Part shown: in pieces, positions 25,270 to 34,408 of the stretch
How the letters are laid out: each line of letters starts with the position of its first letter
Numbering within the stretch: the stretch's first letter is position 1
Assembly: GCF_002100145.1 (NCBI RefSeq)
Contig: NZ_JXQD01000025.1
Span: 806,818-870,817, forward strand
Length of the DNA stretch: 64,000 nt
Direction of reading: 5' to 3'
DNA from: Vibrio sp. qd031
GTDB lineage: Bacteria; Pseudomonadota; Gammaproteobacteria; Enterobacterales; Vibrionaceae
The notes under the pieces: model-generated
What the model was told of the DNA's origin: nothing
Seen by the model: the letters and a program-made list of their open reading frames with translations, nothing else
The model's database searches: none
Translations under genes and position numbers: made by a program

Positions 25270-28200
25270 TTACTCTTTTGACTCGCAATTCAAATTTAAT
25301 AGCACTAACTCGCGCATTGCGACCGAGAATTTTGCAAATTCATGTGTAGAACCGACTTTAAACTCATCCAAAGTGCTCATCCAACGTGCTACTGGCTCTG
25401 AATTCGACGCAATCCAACATTCGATGACTTGCGCTACATCGTCAAAATTATCGATGCATTGACTGCGCAATACCTGGCTCGATAATTGTCTCTGTTGCCA
25501 ATCTAAGTCTTCTCTAAACGCTGCCCTTGCGAGCGCTTGCCAATTATTGTCGACCACCTTACTGTTGATCTGATTTAAGAACCAGTGAAGTGACAATCGA
25601 TCACCCAATGTAAAGTAGAGTTTGGCTGCCACTTCTATTGAGTGACCACATTCCTTAGCGACGATTGAAATATCAAAGCTACTGTATAACGATGACAAGC
25701 GAGAAACGAAATGAGCAATATCGGCAGTGACACCTTGCTGTTGCCAATTCTCGGCAACTTGCTCGTGCTCATTCACCTCAGTCTCAACTAAGAACCGATC
25801 TAGATTGATAACAATTTTATCGACATCGGCTTGGTATTGCTCAATAATTTCGACGACGGACAATTTGTGCGAACGATTTCGCAATAACCACTTAGATAAT
25901 CGGCGCAACACACTGCGAATGGTAAACAGCAGCTCATATTGAACCTCTGTAGAAATCACATTATCTAATCGGCGAATCTTCTCAATCCAATGTCCCATGC
26001 CAAAAACATGCCTAGCCGCAGCATAAGCGTTGGCAATGTCGACAACTTTAGCACCTGTCTCTTCTTGCAGGCGCGCAACAAAATTACATCCCATCTCATT
26101 GACAATTTGATTCGCCAGTGCGGTTGCGACAATCTCTGCTCGTAACGGGTGCGCCAACATGTTACGCTGTAACTCCTGGGTGCGTAACTTAGTGGGGAAA
26201 TAGTTGGTCAATAGCGCCGCATGGTACTCATCAGCTGCAACTTCATCACACGCCAACTGTTCTTTTAGCCCCATCTTGCCATACGCGACCAATACTGACA
26301 GCTCTGGTCGAGACAAACCGATATCAGACTTTTCTCTCTCTGCGAATTCTTCGTCGTCAGGTAAATATTCCAATTGGCGATCCAATTGCCCTGACTTTTC
26401 TAGTTGATGCACGAATCTAAGTTGTTCTTTCACACCCGATGCGCCCAAGGTATCACTAATAGAGATCGACTCAGATTGGCAATAAGCATGCTCGAGCACA
26501 ATTTGGCCGACTTCTTCTTCCATTTCTTCAAGTAAATGGTTGCGCTGTTTCATTGTCATGTCACCAGCCGCAACTACACTGTTTAGCAGCACCTTTATAT
26601 TCACTTCGTTATCTGAGCTGTCTACACCACCAACATTATCGACAAAATCAGTGTTTACGCGCCCCCCAGTTAATGCGTACTCTATTCGCCCAAGTTGCGT
26701 AAGTCCTAAATTACCGCCCTCACCGACAACTTTAGCTCTGAGCTCTCTACCATTTATCCGCAGTGCATCATTGGCCCGATCCCCAACTTCCGAATCAGTC
26801 TCTGTGGACGCTTTCACGTAAGTACCGATCCCACCATTCCAAAGGAGATCAACCTCCATTTTTAGAATCATTTGGATCAATTCGTTTGGAGACGCTTTGG
26901 TTTTGTCTGTGCCTAACATTTGCTGGATCTCTACAGAGAGCGGGATCGATTTTGCTCTTCGAGAGAAGATCCCACCACCCGTCGAGATCAACGCTTGATC
27001 GTAATCTTCCCACGACGATCGTGGCAATTTGAATAAACGATCACGCTCGATCCAACTGCTGGCAGAGTCCGGATTTGGATCGATAAAAATATGCATGTGG
27101 TTAAACGCCGCCTGCAGACGAATGTGTTTCGATAGCAACATGCCATTGCCAAATACATCCCCCGCCATATCACCAATACCCATAACGGTAAAGTCGGTGG
27201 TTTGGCAGTTAATGCCAAGTTCTCTAAAGTGACGTTTTACCGACTCCCACGCGCCTTTGGCTGTGATCCCCATGGCTTTGTGGTCATAACCATTTGATCC
27301 TCCAGAGGCAAACGCATCACCTAACCAAAAATTGTATTCTTCAGATACTGAGTTCGCGAGATCCGAAAATGTTGCTGTACCTTTATCGGCGGCAACCACG
27401 AAATAAGCATCATCTTCATCATGACGAACCACATTGGTTGGAGGTGTTAATTCTCCTTGGACAAAATTATCACTAAGATCCAGTAGGCCTCGGATGAATT
27501 GCTTATAGCAGCGCTGCCCTTCAGCAAATACCTCATCACGAGTTTTAAATTTGTGCTGATGTTTACACACAAATCCGCCTTTAGCTCCTACTGGCACTAT
27601 CACTGTATTTTTTACTTGCTGCGCTTTTACTAAGCCCAACACTTCTGTTCTAAAGTCTTCTTGTCTGTCCGACCAACGCAAACCACCCCGCGCTACTTTA
27701 CCGCCTCGTAGATGCACACCTTCAATGTCTGGCGAATACACAAAAATTTCAAATGCGGGAACAGGTTTCGGTATCTCTGGGATCTCATTAGGTAATAACT
27801 TGAGAGATAGAGAGGCTTTTGGTTGCCCATTGAGAGTCTGGTAATAATTAGTTCGAACTGTTGCAAGCATCATTTCACAATAGCGGCGTATGATTCTGTC
27901 ATCATCCAAACTTTCGACTTCATTAAGCGCCGTATCGATCTGCTCTATGATCTGCTGCTGCTTGTTTTCTCGTTGACCGACATTTGGATCAAAGCGGGCA
28001 TGGAACAACTCGACCAGCATATGCGCTATATCAGTATGACTTACTAATGTTTCTTCTATATAGCTTTGGCTAAAAGGGAAACCCACTTGTCTCATGTAAC
28101 GAGCGTACGCGCGTAAAATGGTAACTTCTCTCGCATTAAGATCCGCACCGAGTACGAGTTGATTGAACCCATCATTTTCCAGTTGCCCGTTCCAAATGGC

Positions 28201-30111
28201 CGCGAAAGCTTGTTGAAAACGATCTCTTGATTGCTCAAGATCAATGGCAGTATCAAACTTATGCAGCATCGAAAAATCCAAGATCCAGCTTGTTTCTCCA
28301 TTGCCTCGCTCGATCTCGTAAGGAGACTCACCGATCACACGCAATCCTAAGTTTTCCAACATCGGCATCACGTCAGAAAGGTGCAATGGTTCATTCAAAT
28401 TGTACAGTTTCAAACGAACGGCGTTCGAGCTACTGCGCTCTTCTTGTAATCGATAGAAAAGCATGCCCAAACGTTGATCATTGCTGAGTGCTTCAAGTTT
28501 TTGAATATCAGCGATTGCCGAACCGGGTAGCATCGCTTCTTTGTACGAACGTGGGAAGGCATGCATGTATTCTTTAGACAATGCCAATCCGTCATTTTCG
28601 CCGTAGGTTGCAACAATACTTTCTTTGAGACGATCGTCCCAACTCGAAGAGGCTTCCATCAAGTTCTGTTCAATCAATTTTACGTCCACATCCATGCTGT
28701 TATCGTCAACACGCACAATGTAGTGCGTGCGCGCAAGAGGGCTTTCCGAGAAGTAAGTCGTAAACTCTACCGTTTTTTGTGTGCCAAAATAACGACTTAA
28801 CACTTTTTGAGTTTGCTTGCGCAACTCTGTGTTGTAGCGATCTTTGGTCACATACACCATACAACTGAGGAATCGTCCAAACGGGTCTTTACGTACAAAC
28901 ACTCGAATTAAATCGCGATCTTGCATTTGCACCACGCCCATTCCAGTGTCTAACAACTCTTTTTCTTTGGCTTGAAGTAGCTCATCACGCGGGTAGTTTT
29001 CTAGAATATTATTTAACGCTTTGTAAGAATACGATCCCACTAAATACCCGCTAGACTCAAGGATCCTAGAGACTTTTTCTTTAACCAGAGGAATATTTGC
29101 CACGCTTTGGTTGTACACCGCAGACGTATACAGCCCAGTAAATCGATGCTCTCCGATCACCTTACCCTTATCATCAAAGATCTTAATTCCGATATAATCG
29201 GTGTAAGCCGGTCGATGGATCCGCGAGGGTTTATTACCTTTGGTTAAGATCAGCAAGTAAGGTTTGCGAGCTTCGCTTCGTGCGGCTGCCGAAAACTCAG
29301 ACAGCTTGACCGCTCTTACTCGTTTAGGCTCACTAAATAACCCTAATCCATTTTCCTCTGTTGGCGTCAACGCCGTTTCATCTGACTCTTTTAAAAGTCG
29401 AAACTCTTTGTACCCCATAAAGGTAAAATTATGATCGCTTAACCAGCGCAGAAAGCTCACCGTCTCGGCGACATGTTGATTGTCTATATTGACGTTTTCG
29501 GTATAAGTCTCAACTTCGGTGATCACCTCTTGCAAACGATCGGCCATCGGCTGCCAATCTCGAACAACGAGATCAGTATCAGCGATAATTTCATTCAACT
29601 CTTGCTCTAACGCTTGCATTGACTGTTTGTCATTCATTTTGTCGACTTCTATATGAAAAATCGAATGCTTAAATCCTTGCGAGGTTTTGTCGATGTCAGT
29701 TATTGCACCCTCTTCGTATTGAATAACCGTTGGGCCATGAAGCATAAGGTGCGAGGTAATGTCTAAACGTGCCAAACACATTTTGATAGAGTCGACCAAA
29801 AACGGTTGGTCAGGCATAACAATTTCAACAATGGTGTGGGTAGACTTCCAACCGTGGTGTGCCACCGTTGGATTAAATACTTTTACAGAAGGCTGTGCAT
29901 TGGGTGTATCTGACAGATGTTTCCATATACTGACTATGGCACCGTACAGATCGGATTCGTTACGCTGTAACAAATCGTCGTGTGAAATATTACTAAATAG
30001 ATGCTTTGCGAGCTTTAAGACGAGCGGACTCTGGTCATCATCGATTTTTGTTTCGATTAGATGATAAACTTTTTCAAGTAGGACAGGAACTAGGGTTTCA
30101 CGTGCAGGCAT
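25270..30111 (-). CDS. gdhB: Large (180-kDa type) NAD-specific glutamate dehydrogenase
   Basis: The protein has 1,613 residues from the ATG at 30111, which has GGAG six bases upstream; a TTG start 13 codons earlier is less likely. A long N-terminal region with ACT-like segments precedes the dehydrogenase core, whose RGGLRWSDRQEDFRTEVLGL and PVGAKGGFV carry the glutamate-binding residues and catalytic Lys; GIGDMAGDVFGNGML marks the NAD part. The C-terminal helical region is typical of the L_180 class. It is a hexameric cytosolic enzyme for oxidative deamination of glutamate to 2-oxoglutarate, used in amino-acid catabolism. Nothing is truncated. Confidence 0.95.
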   Translation of the reverse strand: MPARETLVPVLLEKVYHLIETKIDDDQSPLVLKLAKHLFSNISHDDLLQRNESDLYGAIVSIWKHLSDTPNAQPSVKVFNPTVAHHGWKSTHTIVEIVMPDQPFLVDSIKMCLARLDITSHLMLHGPTVIQYEEGAITDIDKTSQGFKHSIFHIEVDKMNDKQSMQALEQELNEIIADTDLVVRDWQPMADRLQEVITEVETYTENVNIDNQHVAETVSFLRWLSDHNFTFMGYKEFRLLKESDETALTPTEENGLGLFSEPKRVRAVKLSEFSAAARSEARKPYLLILTKGNKPSRIHRPAYTDYIGIKIFDDKGKVIGEHRFTGLYTSAVYNQSVANIPLVKEKVSRILESSGYLVGSYSYKALNNILENYPRDELLQAKEKELLDTGMGVVQMQDRDLIRVFVRKDPFGRFLSCMVYVTKDRYNTELRKQTQKVLSRYFGTQKTVEFTTYFSESPLARTHYIVRVDDNSMDVDVKLIEQNLMEASSSWDDRLKESIVATYGENDGLALSKEYMHAFPRSYKEAMLPGSAIADIQKLEALSNDQRLGMLFYRLQEERSSSNAVRLKLYNLNEPLHLSDVMPMLENLGLRVIGESPYEIERGNGETSWILDFSMLHKFDTAIDLEQSRDRFQQAFAAIWNGQLENDGFNQLVLGADLNAREVTILRAYARYMRQVGFPFSQSYIEETLVSHTDIAHMLVELFHARFDPNVGQRENKQQQIIEQIDTALNEVESLDDDRIIRRYCEMMLATVRTNYYQTLNGQPKASLSLKLLPNEIPEIPKPVPAFEIFVYSPDIEGVHLRGGKVARGGLRWSDRQEDFRTEVLGLVKAQQVKNTVIVPVGAKGGFVCKHQHKFKTRDEVFAEGQRCYKQFIRGLLDLSDNFVQGELTPPTNVVRHDEDDAYFVVAADKGTATFSDLANSVSEEYNFWLGDAFASGGSNGYDHKAMGITAKGAWESVKRHFRELGINCQTTDFTVMGIGDMAGDVFGNGMLLSKHIRLQAAFNHMHIFIDPNPDSASSWIERDRLFKLPRSSWEDYDQALISTGGGIFSRRAKSIPLSVEIQQMLGTDKTKASPNELIQMILKMEVDLLWNGGIGTYVKASTETDSEVGDRANDALRINGRELRAKVVGEGGNLGLTQLGRIEYALTGGRVNTDFVDNVGGVDSSDNEVNIKVLLNSVVAAGDMTMKQRNHLLEEMEEEVGQIVLEHAYCQSESISISDTLGASGVKEQLRFVHQLEKSGQLDRQLEYLPDDEEFAEREKSDIGLSRPELSVLVAYGKMGLKEQLACDEVAADEYHAALLTNYFPTKLRTQELQRNMLAHPLRAEIVATALANQIVNEMGCNFVARLQEETGAKVVDIANAYAAARHVFGMGHWIEKIRRLDNVISTEVQYELLFTIRSVLRRLSKWLLRNRSHKLSVVEIIEQYQADVDKIVINLDRFLVETEVNEHEQVAENWQQQGVTADIAHFVSRLSSLYSSFDISIVAKECGHSIEVAAKLYFTLGDRLSLHWFLNQINSKVVDNNWQALARAAFREDLDWQQRQLSSQVLRSQCIDNFDDVAQVIECWIASNSEPVARWMSTLDEFKVGSTHEFAKFSVAMRELVLLNLNCESKE

Positions 30112-30280
30112 ATTACGCTCCACTAAATCTTTATCTTTTATTGTAGGCAAATCAACACAATGTCGATAGCAATATTGTAATGGGTTTATTGCCTAAAGGT
30201 TAGATTTTTGTGGGGTGTTAATAGGTGAATATTTGGGAATGTGACCGAGGTGCTAAATATCTATCTTTGTACTGAAGGTT

Positions 30281-30499
30281 CTATAGCCTTTCTAACCGAA
30301 CAAACTTATTGTTGTGGTCAATAATAAGGCGAAAGCGTCCAAACACGCCGTTAGGAAGTAAAAAAGGTTGTAATCGCATCACTGGAATTTGCACGCGACT
30401 TCCCTCGTCCGTTAGAACGATCACATGTTTTACACTGCCGGAGTACGCCAGTTTAAATTCTTGCGGAGTGAGGCTGATTGAAAAGTGAAACTGTTTCAT
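30281..30499 (-). CDS. DUF2835 family protein
   Basis: The protein has 72 residues from the ATG at 30499; an ATG seven codons upstream (30520) is also in frame and neither has a good SD. Residues like FHFSISLTPQEFKLAYSGSV, RLQPFLLPNGVFGRFRL and NKFVRLERL match the conserved DUF2835 pattern (YYFSL..S...FL.YY.G, RPF....GI.GRFRL, NrF..LEk.). It is small and cytosolic with no known function; its position near gdh is common in vibrios. The T-run of the upstream terminator ends at its start, so it needs its own promoter or read-through. Confidence 0.8.
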   Translation of the reverse strand: MKQFHFSISLTPQEFKLAYSGSVKHVIVLTDEGSRVQIPVMRLQPFLLPNGVFGRFRLIIDHNNKFVRLERL

Positions 30500-30522
30500 T
30501 ATTAACGCGTGTTTAACCATTT

Positions 30523-30554
30523 AAAAAAGTAAGAGGAGCAGTCACTCCCCTTAC
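30523..30554 (-). terminator. Terminator downstream of pepN
   Basis: Arms GTAAGGGGAG / CTCCTCTTAC (one G-U pair) with a six-base loop are followed on the minus strand by six T. It lies about 180 bp beyond the pepN stop, so the relic frame in between is on the pepN transcript. Confidence 0.88.
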
Positions 30555-30582
30555 CCACTCTTATACCAACGCAATGACCTGA

Positions 30583-30735
30583 TCATTCTTGCTGGTTGAA
30601 ATCACTGATAACAGTGTTAAAGATCTTGTTGGTAGAGCAACTATCTACGGCAATCTTTGCCCTGTTCTCAGCGATTTTTCCGTCGCAAATTTCTGACCAG
30701 TAAACTTCTTCGATTGGTATGAGTCCAGCCCAGAA
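30583..30735 (-). pseudogene. Start-less 50-codon frame directly continuing pepN
   Basis: Immediately after the pepN TAA the same frame stays open for 50 codons to a TGA at 30583-30585. The translation is protein-like: FWAGLIPIEEVYWSEIC, then DGKIAENRAKIAVDSC, then STNKIFNTVISDFNQQE, with two cysteines spaced as in small exported proteins. There is no ATG, GTG or TTG in it. PepN ends ...SALA, the same as E. coli (...KALA), so it is not lost PepN sequence. The best reading is the 3' remnant of a gene whose 5' end was deleted up to pepN. Read-through translation is possible but nothing supports it. Confidence 0.4.
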
Positions 30736-33354
30736 TTATGCCAGTGCACTGGTGACTTTTTCAAACAAGTCTGCCGCTAAACCATCCATGCTACGAAGTT
30801 TTTCAAGTTCACGTTTCATCAATTGTTGGCGCGTAGCATCAAAGCGTTTGAATTTAAGCAACGGATCGATCAGTCGAGACGCAACTTGCGGGTTGATAGT
30901 ATTCATTTGCGCGATGATCTCACCTGCAAATTGATAACCGGAACCATCGATTGCATGAAAGTTAACAGGGTTTGCATTGAAAAAACTGCTCATCAAACTT
31001 CGAGTGCGGTTAGGGTTTTTTAAGCTAAACGCACTGTGCGTCATAGCGTGCTTGATTCCTTCTAACGCCGTCGAACTTGGATTAGAACCTTGCAGCATAA
31101 ACCACTTATCCATGACCAAACCATCGTGGGACCATTCAGAACTAAACTGTTCCATTAAGCCTTGTCGCACTGGCAATGACGCACTGTTAGCGCAATATAG
31201 TGCAGCGGTTTTGTCAGTCATGTTGTTCGCATTTTCATAATGTGCCTTCACAGTCTCTCCATACTTTGGCAAATACGCTAGGTAACTTAGACTTAGATTT
31301 CGCAGCGCACGTTTACCAATACTCGGATGAGAAATATCGTAATTGTGCTGCACCAAACTGTGGTACGTGGCGCTGAATTCATCTTCTAGCTCAGTGGCCA
31401 ACTGCACTTTTATGCTTTTTAGCACAGAGGCAATAGCATCAACATTGACCGTCTCAAACCATCCAGACACTTCATTGTGTGATGGAATTGTGAGTACCTC
31501 GCTAATAAATGCAGGATCTAGATCTGGGTTGAGCAAGATGCCTCGAAATGCATCAAGCACGTCCTGACTTAAGGCAAATTCTGCTTGCTTAGCATAAGCC
31601 TCTACACCTAACTTAATGTATTTTGCCAGCAACATCTGCCCTGCATCCCACTTTGCAAACGCGTTTGTCGCGTGATTCAGCAAGGTAACGAGTTGCGCAT
31701 CGGAATAATCATAGTCCAGTTTAACCGGCGCAGAAAATTCACGAAGCAGTGAAGGGATCGGCGCTTCATCGATATTTTCAAAGACGAAGGATTGAGACTC
31801 TTCAGTAACATTGAGAACATTGTCCACCTCCTGGCCATTTATCACCATTGGTATGATCTCACCAGTCGATGAGTAAAGCTCAACATCAAATGGGATGTGT
31901 AATGGACGTTTGGTTTGCTGATCTTGAGTCGACGGCGTCGTTTGACTCACCGTAAGCGTAAAGCTTTTTGATTGCTCATCAAAGCGACTGGTAACCGAAA
32001 GTTGCGGTGTCCCACTCTGACTATACCAAAGACTAAACTGAGACAAATCTACGCCAGATGCATCTTGCATCGCTGCAACAAAATCGTCGCACGTCGCCGC
32101 AGTACCATCATGACGTTCGAAGTAAAGTTTGATCCCTTTTTGGAAACGAGCCTCACCCAACAACGTATGCATCATACGGATCACTTCACTGCCTTTCTCA
32201 TACACCGTTAGGGTGTAAAAGTTATTCATCTCAATCACTTTTTCAGGGCGAATTGGATGTGACATTGGGCTAGCATCTTCAGCAAATTGCGGTCCACGCA
32301 TGGTGCGAACATTCGAAATACGATTAACTGCGCGAGAGCCAAGATCAGATGAGAACTCTTGATCACGAAATACTGTTAAACCTTCTTTTAAACTTAGTTG
32401 GAACCAGTCGCGACACGTCACGCGGTTACCCGTCCAGTTGTGGAAATATTCGTGACCAATAACGCGTTCGATGTCGAGGTAATCGGCGTCGGTGGCGGTA
32501 TGGTTATTCGCGAGCACAAATTTGGAGTTAAAGACGTTTAGCCCTTTGTTTTCCATCGCCCCCATATTAAAGAAGTCGACGGCAACAATCATGTAAATGT
32601 CGAGGTCATATTCCAAATCAAATCGTTCTTCATCCCATTTCATTGAGTTTTTCAAAGACAGCATGGCATGAGGTGTACGATCCAAATTGCCTTTATCCAC
32701 AAATATTTCTAGGTCAACTTTACGACCAGAGCGGGTAACAAAAACGTCTCGATCCACATCAAAATCTCCGGCGACAAGCGCAAACAGATAACTTGGTTTT
32801 GGATGCGGGTCGTTCCACTTAACCCAGTGGCGACCATTGTCTAAATCACCAGCGTCAATTTTGTTACCATTGCTGAGTAAGTAGGGGTACGCTTTTTTGT
32901 CAGCTTCAATGGTTGTAGTGTAAATGGCCAATACGTCCGGTCGGTCAAGGAAATAGGTAATTCGGCGAAAACCTTCGGCTTCACATTGAGTGCAGTAAGC
33001 ACCCTCAGATTTATACAACCCTTCCAACGCGGTATTACTCACAGGGTCTATTTCTGTTTCAATGGTAAGCGTGAACTCTTTAGGGAGGGAAAAAATGTCT
33101 AGACCGCCTTCCTTGTTCTCAAAATCAGAATGCTCAACATCGTTCACGAGCAATTTGACTAAATTAAGCTGCTCACCAACCAATGACAAAGTATTACTTT
33201 CACCATTTTGGGTAACCGTTGAGGTAGCAATAACGCGAGTCTGCGCTTCATTTAAATTAAAGTAGAGATCGGTTTTTTGAATTAGATGTGATGGCGCTTG
33301 GTAATCTTTGCGGTACTTCGCTTGCGGTTTGTTTTCGTTTGACTGAGTGGTCAT
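30736..33354 (-). CDS. pepN: Aminopeptidase N (M1 family)
   Basis: The protein has 872 residues from the ATG at 33354, which is preceded by AGGA and starts MTTQSNENKPQAKYRKDYQA, close to E. coli PepN (870). The exopeptidase motif GAMEN and the zinc site HEYFHNWTGNRVTCRDWFQLSLKEGLT (HEXXH, distal Glu) are intact. The C-terminal helical domain ends FEKVTSALA. It is the main cytosolic broad-specificity aminopeptidase. The frame is open 17 codons upstream, but the family start is clear. The terminator follows only after an extra 180-bp segment. Confidence 0.97.
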   Translation of the reverse strand: MTTQSNENKPQAKYRKDYQAPSHLIQKTDLYFNLNEAQTRVIATSTVTQNGESNTLSLVGEQLNLVKLLVNDVEHSDFENKEGGLDIFSLPKEFTLTIETEIDPVSNTALEGLYKSEGAYCTQCEAEGFRRITYFLDRPDVLAIYTTTIEADKKAYPYLLSNGNKIDAGDLDNGRHWVKWNDPHPKPSYLFALVAGDFDVDRDVFVTRSGRKVDLEIFVDKGNLDRTPHAMLSLKNSMKWDEERFDLEYDLDIYMIVAVDFFNMGAMENKGLNVFNSKFVLANNHTATDADYLDIERVIGHEYFHNWTGNRVTCRDWFQLSLKEGLTVFRDQEFSSDLGSRAVNRISNVRTMRGPQFAEDASPMSHPIRPEKVIEMNNFYTLTVYEKGSEVIRMMHTLLGEARFQKGIKLYFERHDGTAATCDDFVAAMQDASGVDLSQFSLWYSQSGTPQLSVTSRFDEQSKSFTLTVSQTTPSTQDQQTKRPLHIPFDVELYSSTGEIIPMVINGQEVDNVLNVTEESQSFVFENIDEAPIPSLLREFSAPVKLDYDYSDAQLVTLLNHATNAFAKWDAGQMLLAKYIKLGVEAYAKQAEFALSQDVLDAFRGILLNPDLDPAFISEVLTIPSHNEVSGWFETVNVDAIASVLKSIKVQLATELEDEFSATYHSLVQHNYDISHPSIGKRALRNLSLSYLAYLPKYGETVKAHYENANNMTDKTAALYCANSASLPVRQGLMEQFSSEWSHDGLVMDKWFMLQGSNPSSTALEGIKHAMTHSAFSLKNPNRTRSLMSSFFNANPVNFHAIDGSGYQFAGEIIAQMNTINPQVASRLIDPLLKFKRFDATRQQLMKRELEKLRSMDGLAADLFEKVTSALA

Positions 33355-33432
33355 TCTGTTTCCTAAACACTTGTTTCCATACAATACCCTTATTGATAAG
33401 GGCAATCTGTTATAAATTCAACCTTTAACAAC

Positions 33433-33466
33433 AAAAAAGCGAGGCATAGCCACCGCCATACCTCGC
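33433..33466 (-). terminator. Terminator after the 33.5-kb secreted-protein gene
   Basis: Arms GCGAGGTATGG / CTATGCCTCGC (imperfect) are followed on the minus strand by six T. It lies 39 bp past the stop and just upstream of pepN. Confidence 0.82.
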
Positions 33467-33504
33467 ATTCTGTCTGTAAATCAATCAGTTGTTAAAATAT
33501 CATG

Positions 33505-34170
33505 TCATTTCACTCTATTTAGTACCGCAAACATGTCACTCTCTTCACCCTCTAAAGTCAGCTGGTCATCTTCAAGGGTAAAGGTTGATTCATGCTCACC
33601 ATTTTCGTAGAGCAAAATCAGTTGATCGTTTTCAATGTAGTAAACACCATGGTGTACAGATTGAGCACCATTATCATTACTCGAACGGAACAAGAAAACA
33701 AAATCGGGTTGTAGAACCAAATCCATTTTTGACACATTGCTCGCCAAAATATCGTCTCCGGACAAGCTTTCGCTGGTCCAAATGCCCGCCATTTCTTTGT
33801 TCAGCAATTTGTAGAAGGTAATTCCATTCAGCAACAGTCTGTTGTGACTGATCTTATACTCGTAATATTGAGGAATATCAGTGTTTAGCCCAAGAACAAT
33901 GGCTTCATCCCCGACACTATAGCTGCCCGACCACTGGTCTACACTATAATCGCGCTTTTGAATCTGAATTAAGAAATCGAAATTGGAAGTAAATGAAAGT
34001 CGAATGGTTCTAAAATCGTCATTTCCGTTTTCTACGTTAGGGTTTAGCAAATACCAATCCCCCAGCAAAAAGGGGTAATCGAACGTATTACGGTTTTTTT
34101 CTGCAGCGCTAGTAAAAGATACCAGTGTCAGAACGATGGTTATAAAAAACGCATTAAAGGCCCTATGCAT
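33505..34170 (-). CDS. Secreted hypothetical protein with two lipocalin-like repeats
   Basis: The protein has 221 residues, no named family recognised. A signal peptide (about 1-23, MHRAFNAFFITIVLTLVSFTSA) has no lipobox Cys. The mature part seems to hold two similar units: FLLGDWYLLNPN... (from about 34) and EMAGIWTSESLSG... (from about 127), each a G-x-W start followed by alternating beta strands ending in GSYSVGDEAIVLGL or HGVYYIENDQLILLYE. This resembles lipocalin-like 'how much is left' repeats of small periplasmic proteins. It is monocistronic with its own terminator, between pepN and prc. Confidence 0.7.
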   Translation of the reverse strand: MHRAFNAFFITIVLTLVSFTSAAEKNRNTFDYPFLLGDWYLLNPNVENGNDDFRTIRLSFTSNFDFLIQIQKRDYSVDQWSGSYSVGDEAIVLGLNTDIPQYYEYKISHNRLLLNGITFYKLLNKEMAGIWTSESLSGDDILASNVSKMDLVLQPDFVFLFRSSNDNGAQSVHHGVYYIENDQLILLYENGEHESTFTLEDDQLTLEGEESDMFAVLNRVK

Positions 34171-34351
34171 AGATCCCCCTCACCCGATTTACTGTAATTA
34201 GTTTGGTTGATATATACGTGTTTCGCAATTTTTTGGATCAATATCACACTTTGGGGTTATCAAAAACATGTGATTTACGTAGCAGCACTTTTTTAATTTT
34301 TAGCCTTATCTGCATTGGCAAGCACTCATAGATACCTAGTGAATAAACAAT

Positions 34352-34381
34352 AAAAAACCCTTAACCTAAGTTAAGGGTTTA
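34352..34381 (-). terminator. prc terminator
   Basis: Arms AAACCCTTAAC / GTTAAGGGTTT with a four-base loop are followed on the minus strand by further T. It lies 28 bp after the prc stop. Confidence 0.85.
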
Positions 34382-34408
34382 ATTCAATCCGTCATTTTAC
34401 AATGATAG

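Noticed and set aside
34230..34275. Possible CRP site (TGTGATATTGATCCA) upstream of the secreted-protein gene
   Set aside because: The second half deviates from TCACA too much to separate it from chance.
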